64,000 nucleotides of DNA from CAYMQB01 sp964392665. GTDB taxonomy: Bacteria > Hydrothermota > E44-bin80. Positions 41,521-51,838 of the stretch are shown in pieces. Both the position numbers and the translations under genes were made by a program. Location of the stretch: contig CAYMQB010000002.1 of assembly GCA_964392665.1 (NCBI GenBank), positions 1 through 64,000 on the forward strand. The letters run 5' to 3'. The first letter of the stretch is position 1, and every line of letters starts with the position of its first letter. Below the pieces are notes generated by a model. The model searched no databases. It was not told the origin of the DNA and saw only the letters and a program-made list of their open reading frames with translations.

Positions 41521-44500
41521 AATTTGATATGGAAATCAAGACCTGCATCTGCATCTCGATTTTCAAGGTCATACATTGAATAGATTGAAAGGTTCCTGTT
41601 TATCTCGTAATCAAAACCTACTTGAGGTTGTCTCCAGTTGTCAAAAGCACTTGTATAAGTGACCTTTAACCTCTTTATGAAACGCTTCTCAACACCCAGT
41701 CTTAGAAGAGCAGGGTCTGTAATAGGACCTGTAAGTTTGACACGTTCCAATCCCAATGTTCGTGCAATCCTGTCTTCTACCCTCCCTTTCATCCTTTCAA
41801 CCAGATAACCAACCGCCTTCTCACCAACATCCTGTGATGAAGGAATCAGCATAACACCCCTTGTCTGTCCAGAAAACACGAGGCCGATAATTTCCTGAGT
41901 CGGCATCTCGGGTTGTGAACTAAGGTCTATTCTTATCTTTTCAGGCGGACCAGTTATTAAAAGCAATATAAGATAATCGGTCCCCAGATAAGATATTTCT
42001 CTTGAGGCATTAATATCTAAATTTGGACTAATACTTCTGGGGTCATCAAAGTCGATACTACCCTCTCCAATTCTGAAATCTCGTCCCAGGTACCCGACAC
42101 GACCACCTTCAGCTATTCTAATCCTTCCCGTTACTCCCTGTCTGGCAGCAGATCCTGAAATATGGATGTCACCATCAACGTCAATATCAGCAACACTGTT
42201 ATGAACTTCAAAATCAGTATTTATCCCAATGTTAAGAGCTACTTTGTTTAAGAATTCTGGCAACCTTTTAGGTGGACGATTTAGTCGGCTGAGTAGCCGT
42301 TGTATCAGTTGTGCCTCAATTGGCTCTATATATGAACCGGTTACAAGGATTTCGCCCTCAAGCTTAGAAGAACCCATTTTCCCGGTAAGATGTAAATCGC
42401 CATCTATTCCGACCTTGGAACGTTTCATTACAGGAACCTTTATCTTTTTAAGTGCTATATCTAATGATGCATCCCTATCAATGCCAATATTTCCGCTTAC
42501 CACCACCTCACCTTTATGATATAGAATCTCCATCTCTTGAAACTTTATATATCCTTTGCTGAAGTCAAGATTTCCATTTACAGGTCCGATTGTATCCACT
42601 CCTGTAATAACAAGAAGCGAAAGGAGCCGTGCGTTCCCGAAAACTTCTGGTTTAGTTAAGTTTCCTCTAACATCAAATGCTAACGAAAGAAAACCAGAAA
42701 GTTCAATTCCTGATATCATAGGACTTAAGATAGAAAGATCGAGAGAATCCGAGTTAAAATTGAATTCAATGGGTGTGTCTCGCGTTAGCGGTAATTGACC
42801 TTCAAAAGCTATAACTCTTTCGCCAAGTTTAAGGTGAGATGGCTGAATAGATATCGATTCGTTATCGAAGTTTAAAGTAATCAGCCCATCATTGGTGATA
42901 ATACTATTTTTTACGAGAACCGAAAGCGTTTCTACCACAATACTGTTTTTATGAAGGCTAAGACCAAGATTAACAGGACCTACTGTATCTTCATCAACAG
43001 CAAGCGATAACCTTTCAACAGAAATACCTCCTGAGCATTGTGGTCTTAACATCCTACCTGACAATTCTATATCTACATTAAGTTGTCCTGAAATGACACT
43101 ATGTGGAACAACAAGATTCAGAACCTTAAGGTCCAATCCTCTTGTCAAGATATTGAAATCCATCTCTCCTGCATTGGTTATTGGAATTGAACCCGAGAAA
43201 TATACTATGTCTCCACCAAATCGCATTTGTGAAGGTCTGACTGTAACGTTTTTTTTAGTGATTTCTACGACGATAGAATCCTTGTTCGCTAATACATAAT
43301 CCTTAAAGTGAACAGTAAGCGGCGCTATCTTTATCAAATGCTGATCAAGGTTCAGGCAACAATTAACCGGTCCAAGCGTATCACTTTCTGTAATCAAAGA
43401 TAACTCTCCAATTTTAACATTACCGAAAAATTGTGGCTCTGAAACAACTCCCGACACTCTTATATCAGCATCGATCTGACCGAAGATTTCCCTCTTAGGC
43501 AAAACAGGGCTCAGAACTTTAAGGTCAAACCCTTCTGTTATAATATTAAAATCAACTCCATCTGCAGCAAAAACGGGGAGCGTTCCATAAATTTCTACCT
43601 CTTGACCGCCTACATTTAATCTTGCAGGATTAATTGTAACCCTCTTATCAGCAAACCTCAGAGTGAGCGTTTCTGCAAGTGAAGCCTGCAAACCACGAAT
43701 TTCATATAAAAAATCCTTGATTGTCACTAAACCAACCGAACTCTCGGGTGCTGAAAGTCTCCCCTTGGCGTTTCCTGCAAGAGTTAGGAATCCAGAACCT
43801 TCCTTCAGGAAACTACCTATATAAAATTTTTCCATCAAGAAAGAAATAACAAACGGGTATGGTTTTTGAAGAGAAATAAATCCTTTACCTTTGATTAAAC
43901 CTGATAGAGTTAGGCTGACCGAATCGTTTTTCATTGCAACACTGAACAGAAGATTGCCGAGTTCATTGTTGGAATACCTGATATCCTTGATTGCGATCTC
44001 TCCATCTCCTCTTCGCTTTCCTTCGGTTACATTAAAATTGAATCTGCCTGATATTCTCTTTATAGACATACCAGCAAGGGATAATGGAGTGACTAAAAGA
44101 TTACCCGAGATTATACCATTTTTATATATTAGCCTTCCACTGATTGGCTGGTTACGATACTTTCCATCAATTGATATATCTATTTCCTTTTCTGTTTTTC
44201 CAATAACAGAAATTTCCCCTTGTCCACTTTTTAAGCTTACATTAATTAGATTATCTTTATATAAACCTTCTATGTTAAATTTCTCATTCGCAACATTGCC
44301 TGAAAGAAAAATTTTTCCGTCTTGTGAGTTAAGACTATACATAGCTTTGCCTGACAGCTGAAACCTTTTGCCAGAGATTGAAAGAGCATTAAGATAAACC
44401 GTTTTATCTTCGTAAAGATACGATAGTGTGATTTTTCCAAATCTCATTGAAGCTAACTCAAAGTTGCCATTAGCCAAAGGATTTTCCATAGAACCACTGA

Positions 44501-45116
44501 CTTCGCCAGTGGAAGCGACCGTTCCTTCTGTCATTTCCAGATCAGTAAGGTCTATATTCAGTTTGTTGACCAACCGCAGAGCACCACCAAATTCATAACT
44601 TCCTGAAGTCAAGAAGTTCGAGTTAGCAAGATTCAGGGTTAAATGAGTCACCTCCAGGTGTTCGTCCGTTAAAGAGCATTGCGTAGAAAAACCAATTTTC
44701 CTCCCTTTATATACAATTTTTCCAGAATCCATAACAAAAATGCCGATATTGAACATAACAAGTTTTCCTTTGCCTCTCTTTAATTTAACCTTCAAAGCTT
44801 CGTCAACATCGATAACCGGTTGTTCAATGTACAACTGTGATATGCTAATGCGCTTTCTAACTAATGAAAGTGCGTTATAGTTAAGTTCAACACTCCTCGC
44901 TTCCACAACGCTCCCAATCCTTATATTATTTAATTTGAGATGGTGAAAAAGATTACCTTGAATATTGTCTACGGTTAAATCCACTCCTAATTGAGTTTTA
45001 ACCATCTTCTTCGCATATCCCAGAGCAAATCTTCGAATCGGATGGAGTCCTGCTAATAGATAAATTCCTGCTAAAAAGACTACAAAAATTGCAAAAATTA
45101 TGGCAGTTTTTTTCAT
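41514..45116 (-). CDS. tamB: TamB-family translocation and assembly protein
   Basis: 1200 residues from ATG 45114-45116; the TTG one codon earlier is less likely. An N-terminal signal anchor (IIFAIFVVFLAGIYLLAG) is followed by a very long run of beta strands in AsmA-like repeats (several GDIDFNIL/GLDLKVL units at about 490-760). The C-terminal DUF490 signature follows: GSIDFDDPRSISPNLDINASREI, YLILLLITGPPEKI, LSSQPEMPTQEIIGLVFSG, ending YDLENRDADAGLDFHIKLW. It forms a groove across the periplasm for lipid or protein transfer to the outer membrane. Gene order is tamB then tamA, the reverse of Escherichia coli. Confidence 0.88.
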   Translation of the reverse strand: MKKTAIIFAIFVVFLAGIYLLAGLHPIRRFALGYAKKMVKTQLGVDLTVDNIQGNLFHHLKLNNIRIGSVVEARSVELNYNALSLVRKRISISQLYIEQPVIDVDEALKVKLKRGKGKLVMFNIGIFVMDSGKIVYKGRKIGFSTQCSLTDEHLEVTHLTLNLANSNFLTSGSYEFGGALRLVNKLNIDLTDLEMTEGTVASTGEVSGSMENPLANGNFELASMRFGKITLSYLYEDKTVYLNALSISGKRFQLSGKAMYSLNSQDGKIFLSGNVANEKFNIEGLYKDNLINVSLKSGQGEISVIGKTEKEIDISIDGKYRNQPISGRLIYKNGIISGNLLVTPLSLAGMSIKRISGRFNFNVTEGKRRGDGEIAIKDIRYSNNELGNLLFSVAMKNDSVSLTLSGLIKGKGFISLQKPYPFVISFLMEKFYIGSFLKEGSGFLTLAGNAKGRLSAPESSVGLVTIKDFLYEIRGLQASLAETLTLRFADKRVTINPARLNVGGQEVEIYGTLPVFAADGVDFNIITEGFDLKVLSPVLPKREIFGQIDADIRVSGVVSEPQFFGNVKIGELSLITESDTLGPVNCCLNLDQHLIKIAPLTVHFKDYVLANKDSIVVEITKKNVTVRPSQMRFGGDIVYFSGSIPITNAGEMDFNILTRGLDLKVLNLVVPHSVISGQLNVDIELSGRMLRPQCSGGISVERLSLAVDEDTVGPVNLGLSLHKNSIVVETLSVLVKNSIITNDGLITLNFDNESISIQPSHLKLGERVIAFEGQLPLTRDTPIEFNFNSDSLDLSILSPMISGIELSGFLSLAFDVRGNLTKPEVFGNARLLSLLVITGVDTIGPVNGNLDFSKGYIKFQEMEILYHKGEVVVSGNIGIDRDASLDIALKKIKVPVMKRSKVGIDGDLHLTGKMGSSKLEGEILVTGSYIEPIEAQLIQRLLSRLNRPPKRLPEFLNKVALNIGINTDFEVHNSVADIDVDGDIHISGSAARQGVTGRIRIAEGGRVGYLGRDFRIGEGSIDFDDPRSISPNLDINASREISYLGTDYLILLLITGPPEKIRIDLSSQPEMPTQEIIGLVFSGQTRGVMLIPSSQDVGEKAVGYLVERMKGRVEDRIARTLGLERVKLTGPITDPALLRLGVEKRFIKRLKVTYTSAFDNWRQPQVGFDYEINRNLSIYSMYDLENRDADAGLDFHIKLW

Positions 45117-45166
45117 CAAAGAATAACTTGGTTTTTTAGTGATTCCCGATTTGGATAAACCTTGAA

Positions 45167-45856
45167 CTAACCATTTTCCTTTTCCTTGAAAAATGTTTTC
45201 AAAACCTTGAGTGAACCGTAAACAACAATTTTATCACCTTCTTTTAGGACTTCATCTGCTCTTGGCACAGAAATCCAATCTTCTCCCCTCTCTATACCTA
45301 ATACCAGCAATCTTCTATCAGGTAATCTAAGGTCCGAAATAGTTTTGCCTTCCAAATGGAAGTTTTCTTTAATAATTACCCGCACAAGACCGTACCCTTC
45401 TGTTAGATGTAAAAGCTCTTCTGATAAGCCTTCTTCAAAAATAGGAGATTTTCCAATTCGTTCTCCAACGAACCTTTCCCATTTCCCAATAAATGCCCTG
45501 TTAGTAGCGATTCTATAAATCAGATATATACCGACAATAAGAATCAGAATATTTACAGGTATATGGTAACCACTGCTCGTTATAAAGGAAGAAGTAGCAG
45601 TTACAATAATAGTAATAATCCCTGCACTACCCAAAATCATAAGCCAGGTTATAATCATTCTTCTCGCTGGATGATATACAACAGACTCTGATTCCTTCGT
45701 TGTGAATCCAGTCCCTGTGATCGCTGATAAAGCCTGAAATGTTGCCTTTTTCTCATCCATTCCGGTCATCATCAAAAGCATAGCAGCAGCTCTGACTATA
45801 AGGTGCAAGACGAAAATGACAACCAATGTTGGTAGGATAAAATATAATCCGGTCAT
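45167..45856 (-). CDS. Membrane protein with TrkA-C (RCK_C) domain
   Basis: 229 residues. Three hydrophobic segments (about 4-30, 65-88, 96-116) with a TGTGFTT loop between the first two that recalls the selectivity loop of Trk/Ktr transporters. The C-terminal part (about 145-225) is a TrkA-C domain: LVRVIIKENFHLEGKTISDLRLP, LLVLGIERGEDWISVPRADEVL, GDKIVVYGSL. Such domains gate ion transport on binding a ligand. It follows corA by 15 nt and precedes tamB. A role in potassium or other ion control with the CorA and MscS neighbours is likely. Confidence 0.7.
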   Translation of the reverse strand: MTGLYFILPTLVVIFVLHLIVRAAAMLLMMTGMDEKKATFQALSAITGTGFTTKESESVVYHPARRMIITWLMILGSAGIITIIVTATSSFITSSGYHIPVNILILIVGIYLIYRIATNRAFIGKWERFVGERIGKSPIFEEGLSEELLHLTEGYGLVRVIIKENFHLEGKTISDLRLPDRRLLVLGIERGEDWISVPRADEVLKEGDKIVVYGSLKVLKTFFKEKENG

Positions 45857-45871
45857 TTCAATTCCTGTTTT

Positions 45872-46942
45872 TTATAACCACTTTTTCCTTTTGAAATATG
45901 CAAACATTGTAATAACAACGGCAGCCATTACGAGCCAAACTCCCGGGTATGCCCAGCGATAATTGAGCTCCGGCATAAAACGAAAATTCATTCCATAAAT
46001 GCCTGCCAGGAAAGTTAGGGGGATAAAAATGGTCGCAATAATGGTTAACACCTTCATAACCTCGTTCATCCTATTACTGATACTTGACAGGTAAGTATCA
46101 AGCATACCCGACACCATATCTCTGAATGACTCTATTGTATCAATAACCTGAATTGTGTGGTCATAAACATCCCTGAGGTATATAGTTGTTGTATCCTTGA
46201 TAAGCGGATTTTCTGTTCTCTGAAGACCACTGATTAACTCTCTTAAAGGCCAGACCGACTTACGCAAAAATATCATCTCTCTTTTTAGGTTATGAATTGC
46301 CTGCAGGGTTTCTCTCTTTGGGTTCGTCACCAACTCCTCTTCCATAAATTCTATTCTCTCTCCAATTTTCTCAAGTATGAAAAAATAGTAATCAACAATA
46401 GAATCAACTAAAATGTAAGCAAGATAATCCACACCCATCTTTCTAATACGACCTTTCCCATTTCTAATTCTCTCCCTTATCGGATCAAAAATATCACCCT
46501 TTTTCTCCTGGAAAGAGATTACGAAATTTGGGCCAAGAATTAAACTTACCTGCTCGGATATCATCTCTTTCCGTTCTTCATCGTAATATATCATTTTCAT
46601 AACAATAAATATATAATCTTCAAAATCTTCCATTTTAGGGCGTTGTCCCGTATTTAAGATATCCTCCAGTATAAGAGGATGCAGAGCAAAATGTTTCCCT
46701 ATCTTTTCAATAACTTCTACATTATGAATCCCATCTATGTTTATCCACGTTAATGTTGGTTTATCCCTAAAAGGAAAACATTCCTCAACCTTCTCTACTT
46801 CCTTTTCCTCAAATTGAGATTCATTATAATCCATAATTGAAATCCTTACTTTGCCGGTTTTCTTCTCTCCTAAATGTATAAGAGTACCGGGTGAAAGACC
46901 GGCTTTTTTGGAAGCTCTTTTCGTAAATTTATCCATTTTCAT
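45872..46942 (-). CDS. corA: CorA-family magnesium/cobalt transporter
   Basis: 356 residues. A large cytosolic funnel (for example TWINIDGIHNVEVIEKIG, FSFQEKKGD-like FVISFQEKKGDIF) and two C-terminal membrane helices. The signature YGMNFRFMPEL lies between the helices near 322 and carries the essential GMN, followed by the second helix and the basic tail FKRKKWL. It moves Mg2+ (or Co2+) inward by membrane potential. It is part of an ion/osmotic run: mscS, corA, TrkA-C protein. Confidence 0.93.
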   Translation of the reverse strand: MKMDKFTKRASKKAGLSPGTLIHLGEKKTGKVRISIMDYNESQFEEKEVEKVEECFPFRDKPTLTWINIDGIHNVEVIEKIGKHFALHPLILEDILNTGQRPKMEDFEDYIFIVMKMIYYDEERKEMISEQVSLILGPNFVISFQEKKGDIFDPIRERIRNGKGRIRKMGVDYLAYILVDSIVDYYFFILEKIGERIEFMEEELVTNPKRETLQAIHNLKREMIFLRKSVWPLRELISGLQRTENPLIKDTTTIYLRDVYDHTIQVIDTIESFRDMVSGMLDTYLSSISNRMNEVMKVLTIIATIFIPLTFLAGIYGMNFRFMPELNYRWAYPGVWLVMAAVVITMFAYFKRKKWL

Positions 46943-47080
46943 TCACCTCTTTTCTTTTACTTCGCTGTTGTGAAAAATATTTAAACAAATTTTATTAAAC
47001 CTCCTATTTAAATAATTGTAATATGTTTTTAATACCCCCAATTCTCTTTTTTCAAAAGGGAAATAGATTCTCCCTTCGCC

Positions 47081-47992
47081 TTATGATTCTCTTGTGCCAA
47101 TCTCACCATGCAAGGTTAGTTGGGGAAATGGAATAGTAATACCTGCCGCATCGAATGCTTTCTTTATCCTCTTTCTGAGTTCTCTCTTTATTCCCCATTG
47201 TTTTTGCGGGGTCGTTTTCACTATTAATCTAATAGTAATACCCGAGTCAGCCAACTTTTCAACTCCAAGCACCTGAGGTTTTTCAACAATGAAATCTTTG
47301 TATTTTTCCTCTTTCTGAAGCCCGCCTGCAACATTTTCCATTATGGTTATAACCCTGTCAAGGTCTTCCTTGTAAGCAACATCTACGTCAACGAGAGCCC
47401 TTGACCATCCATGTGTCATATTTACAACCGCCTTAATTTCCCCATTTGGTATGATGTGAACATTGCCATCAAGGCTTCTCAACCTTGTGGTTCTCAAGGT
47501 TATTCTTTCAACAACACCTGTATGCTCTCCGATTTCCACAACATCACCAATCCTTAGCTGGTCCTCGGCAAGTATAAAAAATCCTTGGAGGAAATCTCTT
47601 ATCACTGATTGTGCGCCAAAACCTATTGCAACACCTGCAACTCCTGCTCCGGTCAAAAGTGGCGTTAGATTAAAACTAAATTCTCTGAGAATCATAAAAA
47701 GAACTATAATGCCAAAGAATATCCAGGAAGTTGTGTTGATAATGCTGGCAATTGTTTCAGCCCTTTTTTCTCTTTCATTCCTTGTGCTTCTATTTTCATC
47801 TTCAACAAGTCTCACGAATTTCTTCGTAAGAAATTTCACAAGAAATACAATGGAAATATAACCAATGATTATGAATAAGATTCTGATTCCATGTGAGAGA
47901 AGCCATTGTTTCAATCCCCCCGTTTTTGCTAATTCCGTAGCTTTAGTAACCTGAGATAAAACAGAGAAATATATACGATAAACAAAATTCAT
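47081..47992 (-). CDS. mscS: MscS-family mechanosensitive channel
   Basis: 303 residues. Two membrane helices precede the pore helix GVAGVAIGFGAQSVIRDFLQGFFI, the glycine/alanine-rich TM3 of MscS. The beta domain has EDQLRIGDVVEIGEHTGVVERITLRTTRLR and GNVHIIPNGEIK, and a C-terminal alpha-beta domain ends in FPQLTLHGEIG. It opens under membrane tension to release solutes. GGGAGGTAAGA lies before the ATG; promoter at 48027-48055. Confidence 0.9.
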   Translation of the reverse strand: MNFVYRIYFSVLSQVTKATELAKTGGLKQWLLSHGIRILFIIIGYISIVFLVKFLTKKFVRLVEDENRSTRNEREKRAETIASIINTTSWIFFGIIVLFMILREFSFNLTPLLTGAGVAGVAIGFGAQSVIRDFLQGFFILAEDQLRIGDVVEIGEHTGVVERITLRTTRLRSLDGNVHIIPNGEIKAVVNMTHGWSRALVDVDVAYKEDLDRVITIMENVAGGLQKEEKYKDFIVEKPQVLGVEKLADSGITIRLIVKTTPQKQWGIKRELRKRIKKAFDAAGITIPFPQLTLHGEIGTRES

Positions 47993-48026
47993 TCTTACCT
48001 CCCGTTAAATTACCTACATCTTTCAT

Positions 48027-49210
<1,184 letters not shown>

Positions 49211-49225
49211 CTGCAATCTTTTTCC

Positions 49226-49254
49226 TTGACAATAAAACTGAAAGTGACTATACT
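49226..49254 (+). promoter_or_regulatory. Promoter of the zinc-ribbon gene
   Basis: TTGACA (49226-49231), 17 nt and TATACT (49249-49254). ATG 49261 begins 6 nt later; no ribosome site fits in this space, so the transcript should be leaderless. Confidence 0.7.
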
Positions 49255-49260
49255 AAAATT

Positions 49261-49566
49261 ATGTCTTTAAGGTGCTCGAGGTGTGGAAAGGAAATTGCGC
49301 CAGGAGATTCATCCTATATTATAAAGATAACAGCACTAAGCAATTTTGATGGAGTAATAAGAATTCAGGAAAATGCAGACCTTAAGGCTTTGTTAAAACA
49401 GTTGGAAGAAGAAATCAAAGGATTGCCAGAAGAACTAATTGAGGAAGAGATTTTTAAGGAAAAAGAGTTTGTTCTTTGCCCCATATGCAAAGAAATATTT
49501 CTTGCAAATCCTCTTGGAAAAAATCTCGATGACTTAGAAGCTCCTGAATCGATCCCTCCACCTTAA
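49261..49566 (+). CDS. Small zinc-ribbon protein
   Basis: 101 residues. Two CxxC pairs, CSRCGKE near 5 and LCPICKEIF near 79, should hold one zinc ion; between them is an acidic helix ADLKALLKQLEEEIKGLPEELIEEE. The C-terminus is LGKNLDDLEAPESIPPP. Not recognised as a named family. A longer frame back to 49117 runs through the divergent tgt gene and is rejected; the promoter ends 6 nt before ATG 49261. Confidence 0.7.
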   Translation: MSLRCSRCGKEIAPGDSSYIIKITALSNFDGVIRIQENADLKALLKQLEEEIKGLPEELIEEEIFKEKEFVLCPICKEIFLANPLGKNLDDLEAPESIPPP

Positions 49567-49680
49567 AAGGTTCTAAATTCAACCTACAGGCAAACTTGAC
49601 GAATTCTTGGATGTTACCAAAGACGCGATACTTGGATTTTGTCTCGTTTAGAAACATTCGTTTAATATTTCGCTTTTTAC

Positions 49681-49709
49681 TTGACAAATGCTTTCTAAGG
49701 TGATATAAT
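49681..49709 (+). promoter_or_regulatory. Promoter of the PASTA-dtd-yicC-gmk-rpoZ-coaBC operon
   Basis: TTGACA (49681-49686), 17 nt and TATAAT (49704-49709), a perfect consensus. Leader of about 70 nt with AAGGAGGAGGAAAT before ATG 49788. Gaps downstream to coaBC are short (4-57 nt) or overlaps, so one long message is likely. Confidence 0.75.
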
Positions 49710-49787
49710 TAAAGACTTGACTATATAATAACTCTAAGTTCGACATAATCAAGTATTAGTAAGCGAAAAGTTTAAGGAGGAGGAAAT

Positions 49788-50540
49788 ATGTATTATGAAA
49801 GTGGTTCCAAATACTTCTGGATCTCTTTTGTTACTTCGCTAATTGTATCCTCGATAATGAGTTTCATTTTCATTGTATTCGTATCTCCTTACATTACTCA
49901 GATAAAAACGAAAGTTGAGGTTCCAAATCTTAAAGGAATGAAAGAGAACCAGGCTTCCCTTGTTCTTAAAAACAAGGGACTCCTTCTGCTTGTGTCACAA
50001 AACAAAGAGGATGCAAATTACGAGGATGGTGTTATCTTGGAACAGGAACCTCTTCCAGGCTTTTCTACTGAGAAGGGCAGCCTGGTCAAAGTCACAATTA
50101 ATCAAAAATCTGTATCGGTTCCATCTCAAGAAGTGATACCTGATGTGAGAGGACAGCAATTGATGTTGGCAAAGGATAGATTAGAACGAAGCGGATACTT
50201 AATCGGAAAGATAGAATTCGCCGAATCCGAAACCTATGCGAAAGATCTTGTCTTCGACACAAACCCATCTCCGGGAACAAAATCTGTTATGGGTACAATC
50301 GTAAATATAACAGTAAGTACTGGAATTCAGGAAACTACTGTACCTAATTTAAGAAGAAAAACCATTCATTCTGCCAGAAATATTCTAAGCAGCAAAGGAC
50401 TGAAATTGGGTAGAATTAGCTACACCACAAATATAGAATTACCTTTCGACATTATTGTATCCCAACATCCTTCTTCGGGAACAAAAACAAAAGCGGGAAC
50501 ATCCGTCGATATCGTTGTAAATAGAGAAGGAACTTACTAA
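49788..50540 (+). CDS. Membrane-anchored PASTA-repeat protein
   Basis: 250 residues. An N-terminal membrane helix (about 12-35, FVTSLIVSSIMSFIFIVFV) is followed by three PASTA units: VEVPNLKGMKENQASLVLKNKGL (about 43-106), VIPDVRGQQLMLAKDRLERSG (about 116-182) and TVPNLRRKTIHSARNILSSKG (about 186-248), each ending in a SPGTK-like turn and V-x-ITVS strand. PASTA domains bind muropeptides or peptidoglycan and usually sit on Ser/Thr kinases or penicillin-binding proteins. No kinase or transpeptidase is fused here. A second, related gene follows. Confidence 0.85.
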   Translation: MYYESGSKYFWISFVTSLIVSSIMSFIFIVFVSPYITQIKTKVEVPNLKGMKENQASLVLKNKGLLLLVSQNKEDANYEDGVILEQEPLPGFSTEKGSLVKVTINQKSVSVPSQEVIPDVRGQQLMLAKDRLERSGYLIGKIEFAESETYAKDLVFDTNPSPGTKSVMGTIVNITVSTGIQETTVPNLRRKTIHSARNILSSKGLKLGRISYTTNIELPFDIIVSQHPSSGTKTKAGTSVDIVVNREGTY

Positions 50541-50597
50541 GATTATGAGGCGTCTTATTATTCGGGTTTTGCTTACAAAAACTGAAACCGCAAATAG

Positions 50598-51368
50598 ATG
50601 AACATAAAGAGAATTCTGTTTTGGGCTGCAGTTGCCATCGTATCGTTCGCGGTTGGAATACTCTTAATGAATTTTGTTGTCATGCCTTTAATTGTAAGAC
50701 ATGGAGATATCGTAACTGTCCCTGATGTGACGGAAATAAAACTTAGTGAAGCCGAGAAGATCTTGAAAGCTATGAAACTTGAACCTTACATAGAACTCTA
50801 TGATTTCGATGCAACTGTACCTGAAAACTATGTTTACAAACAAGAACCACTTCCAGGGATAGAATTAAAAACATCGAGAAGAGTGAAATTGTGGATTAGT
50901 AAAGGACAGAAGAAAATATTAGTACCCTATCTTGAAGGACTTCCGCTTATTCAGGCGGAAAATATCCTCCAGAGATTTGGACTAAATGTTGCAAAAATTG
51001 AAACCCTACTGTCTGATTCGTTTCCACCAGGAAGAGTAATCAAAACTTTCCCTGAGGCTAATACCCCTATAAGCAAACAAACGGGTATAAGAATAATAGT
51101 CAGCAAAGGAACGAAAGAAGGAGGTTTTCCAATGCCCAATCTTTTCGGGAGAAAACTTGAAGAAGTCAAAAAACCTCTTCTGGACATGGAACTTGTAATT
51201 GGCAACATAAAATATGTCCAAAGTGAAGACGAACAAGAAGGGGAAATAATACTTCAATCTCCACAACCCGGAGTTTCCGTTTCGTCTGGTGACACAATAA
51301 CACTCATTGTAACAACAGCGGTTCCAGATAGTTCTAACTCGGGAAAAACCGATAAACAAGAGAATTAA
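50598..51368 (+). CDS. Second membrane-anchored PASTA-repeat protein
   Basis: 256 residues, same plan as its upstream neighbour. Membrane helix about 6-34 (LFWAAVAIVSFAVGILLMNFVVMPL), then PASTA units VTVPDVTEIKLSEAEKILKAM, ILVPYLEGLPLIQAENILQRFG and FPMPNLFGRKLEEVKKPLLDM, with the QEPLPGIELKT, FPEANTPIS and SPQPGVSVSSGD turns. It ends in a hydrophilic tail. The pair may form a wall-sensing complex; the kinase partner, if any, is outside the window. Confidence 0.85.
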   Translation: MNIKRILFWAAVAIVSFAVGILLMNFVVMPLIVRHGDIVTVPDVTEIKLSEAEKILKAMKLEPYIELYDFDATVPENYVYKQEPLPGIELKTSRRVKLWISKGQKKILVPYLEGLPLIQAENILQRFGLNVAKIETLLSDSFPPGRVIKTFPEANTPISKQTGIRIIVSKGTKEGGFPMPNLFGRKLEEVKKPLLDMELVIGNIKYVQSEDEQEGEIILQSPQPGVSVSSGDTITLIVTTAVPDSSNSGKTDKQEN

Positions 51369-51372
51369 ATCA

Positions 51373-51816
51373 ATGAAAGCGGTTATACAGAGAGTAAAAC
51401 AGGCATTCGTATTAACTGAAGGGAAACCGAAAAATTCGATCACCAGGGGTATTTTAGTACTCCTCGGTGTAAGTAAATATGACTCGATGCAAGAGGCCGA
51501 GAAATTGGCGGAAAAATGCTTTCACCTCAGGATTTTTGAGGATGCAAATGGCAAGTTAAACCGCTCTCTTTTGGATATCGAAGGAGAGTCCCTTATTATC
51601 TCGCAATTCACACTCTATGCAAATACAGAAAAAGGCAGAAGACCAAGTTTTACTGATGCTGCTCCGGGTGATATGGCAAAACCCCTTTATGAAAAATTCG
51701 TTGATACTTTCAGAAAAAACGGAATTCACAGTGAAACAGGCTTTTTTGGAGCAAAAATGCTTGTGAATATTGAAAACGACGGTCCAGTGACACTAATAGT
51801 TCAAACACAAAATTGA
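51373..51816 (+). CDS. dtd: D-aminoacyl-tRNA deacylase
   Basis: 147 residues, normal Dtd size. Hallmarks: MKAVIQRVKQA start, GILVLLGVSK, LNRSLLDI, the catalytic loop SQFTLYANTEKGRRPSF and the Gly-cis-Pro DGPVTLIV near the end. It removes D-amino acids wrongly attached to tRNA. Four nt after the second PASTA gene. Confidence 0.93.
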   Translation: MKAVIQRVKQAFVLTEGKPKNSITRGILVLLGVSKYDSMQEAEKLAEKCFHLRIFEDANGKLNRSLLDIEGESLIISQFTLYANTEKGRRPSFTDAAPGDMAKPLYEKFVDTFRKNGIHSETGFFGAKMLVNIENDGPVTLIVQTQN

Positions 51817-51838
51817 AATTCAAGGTCCTTAGGCAATT

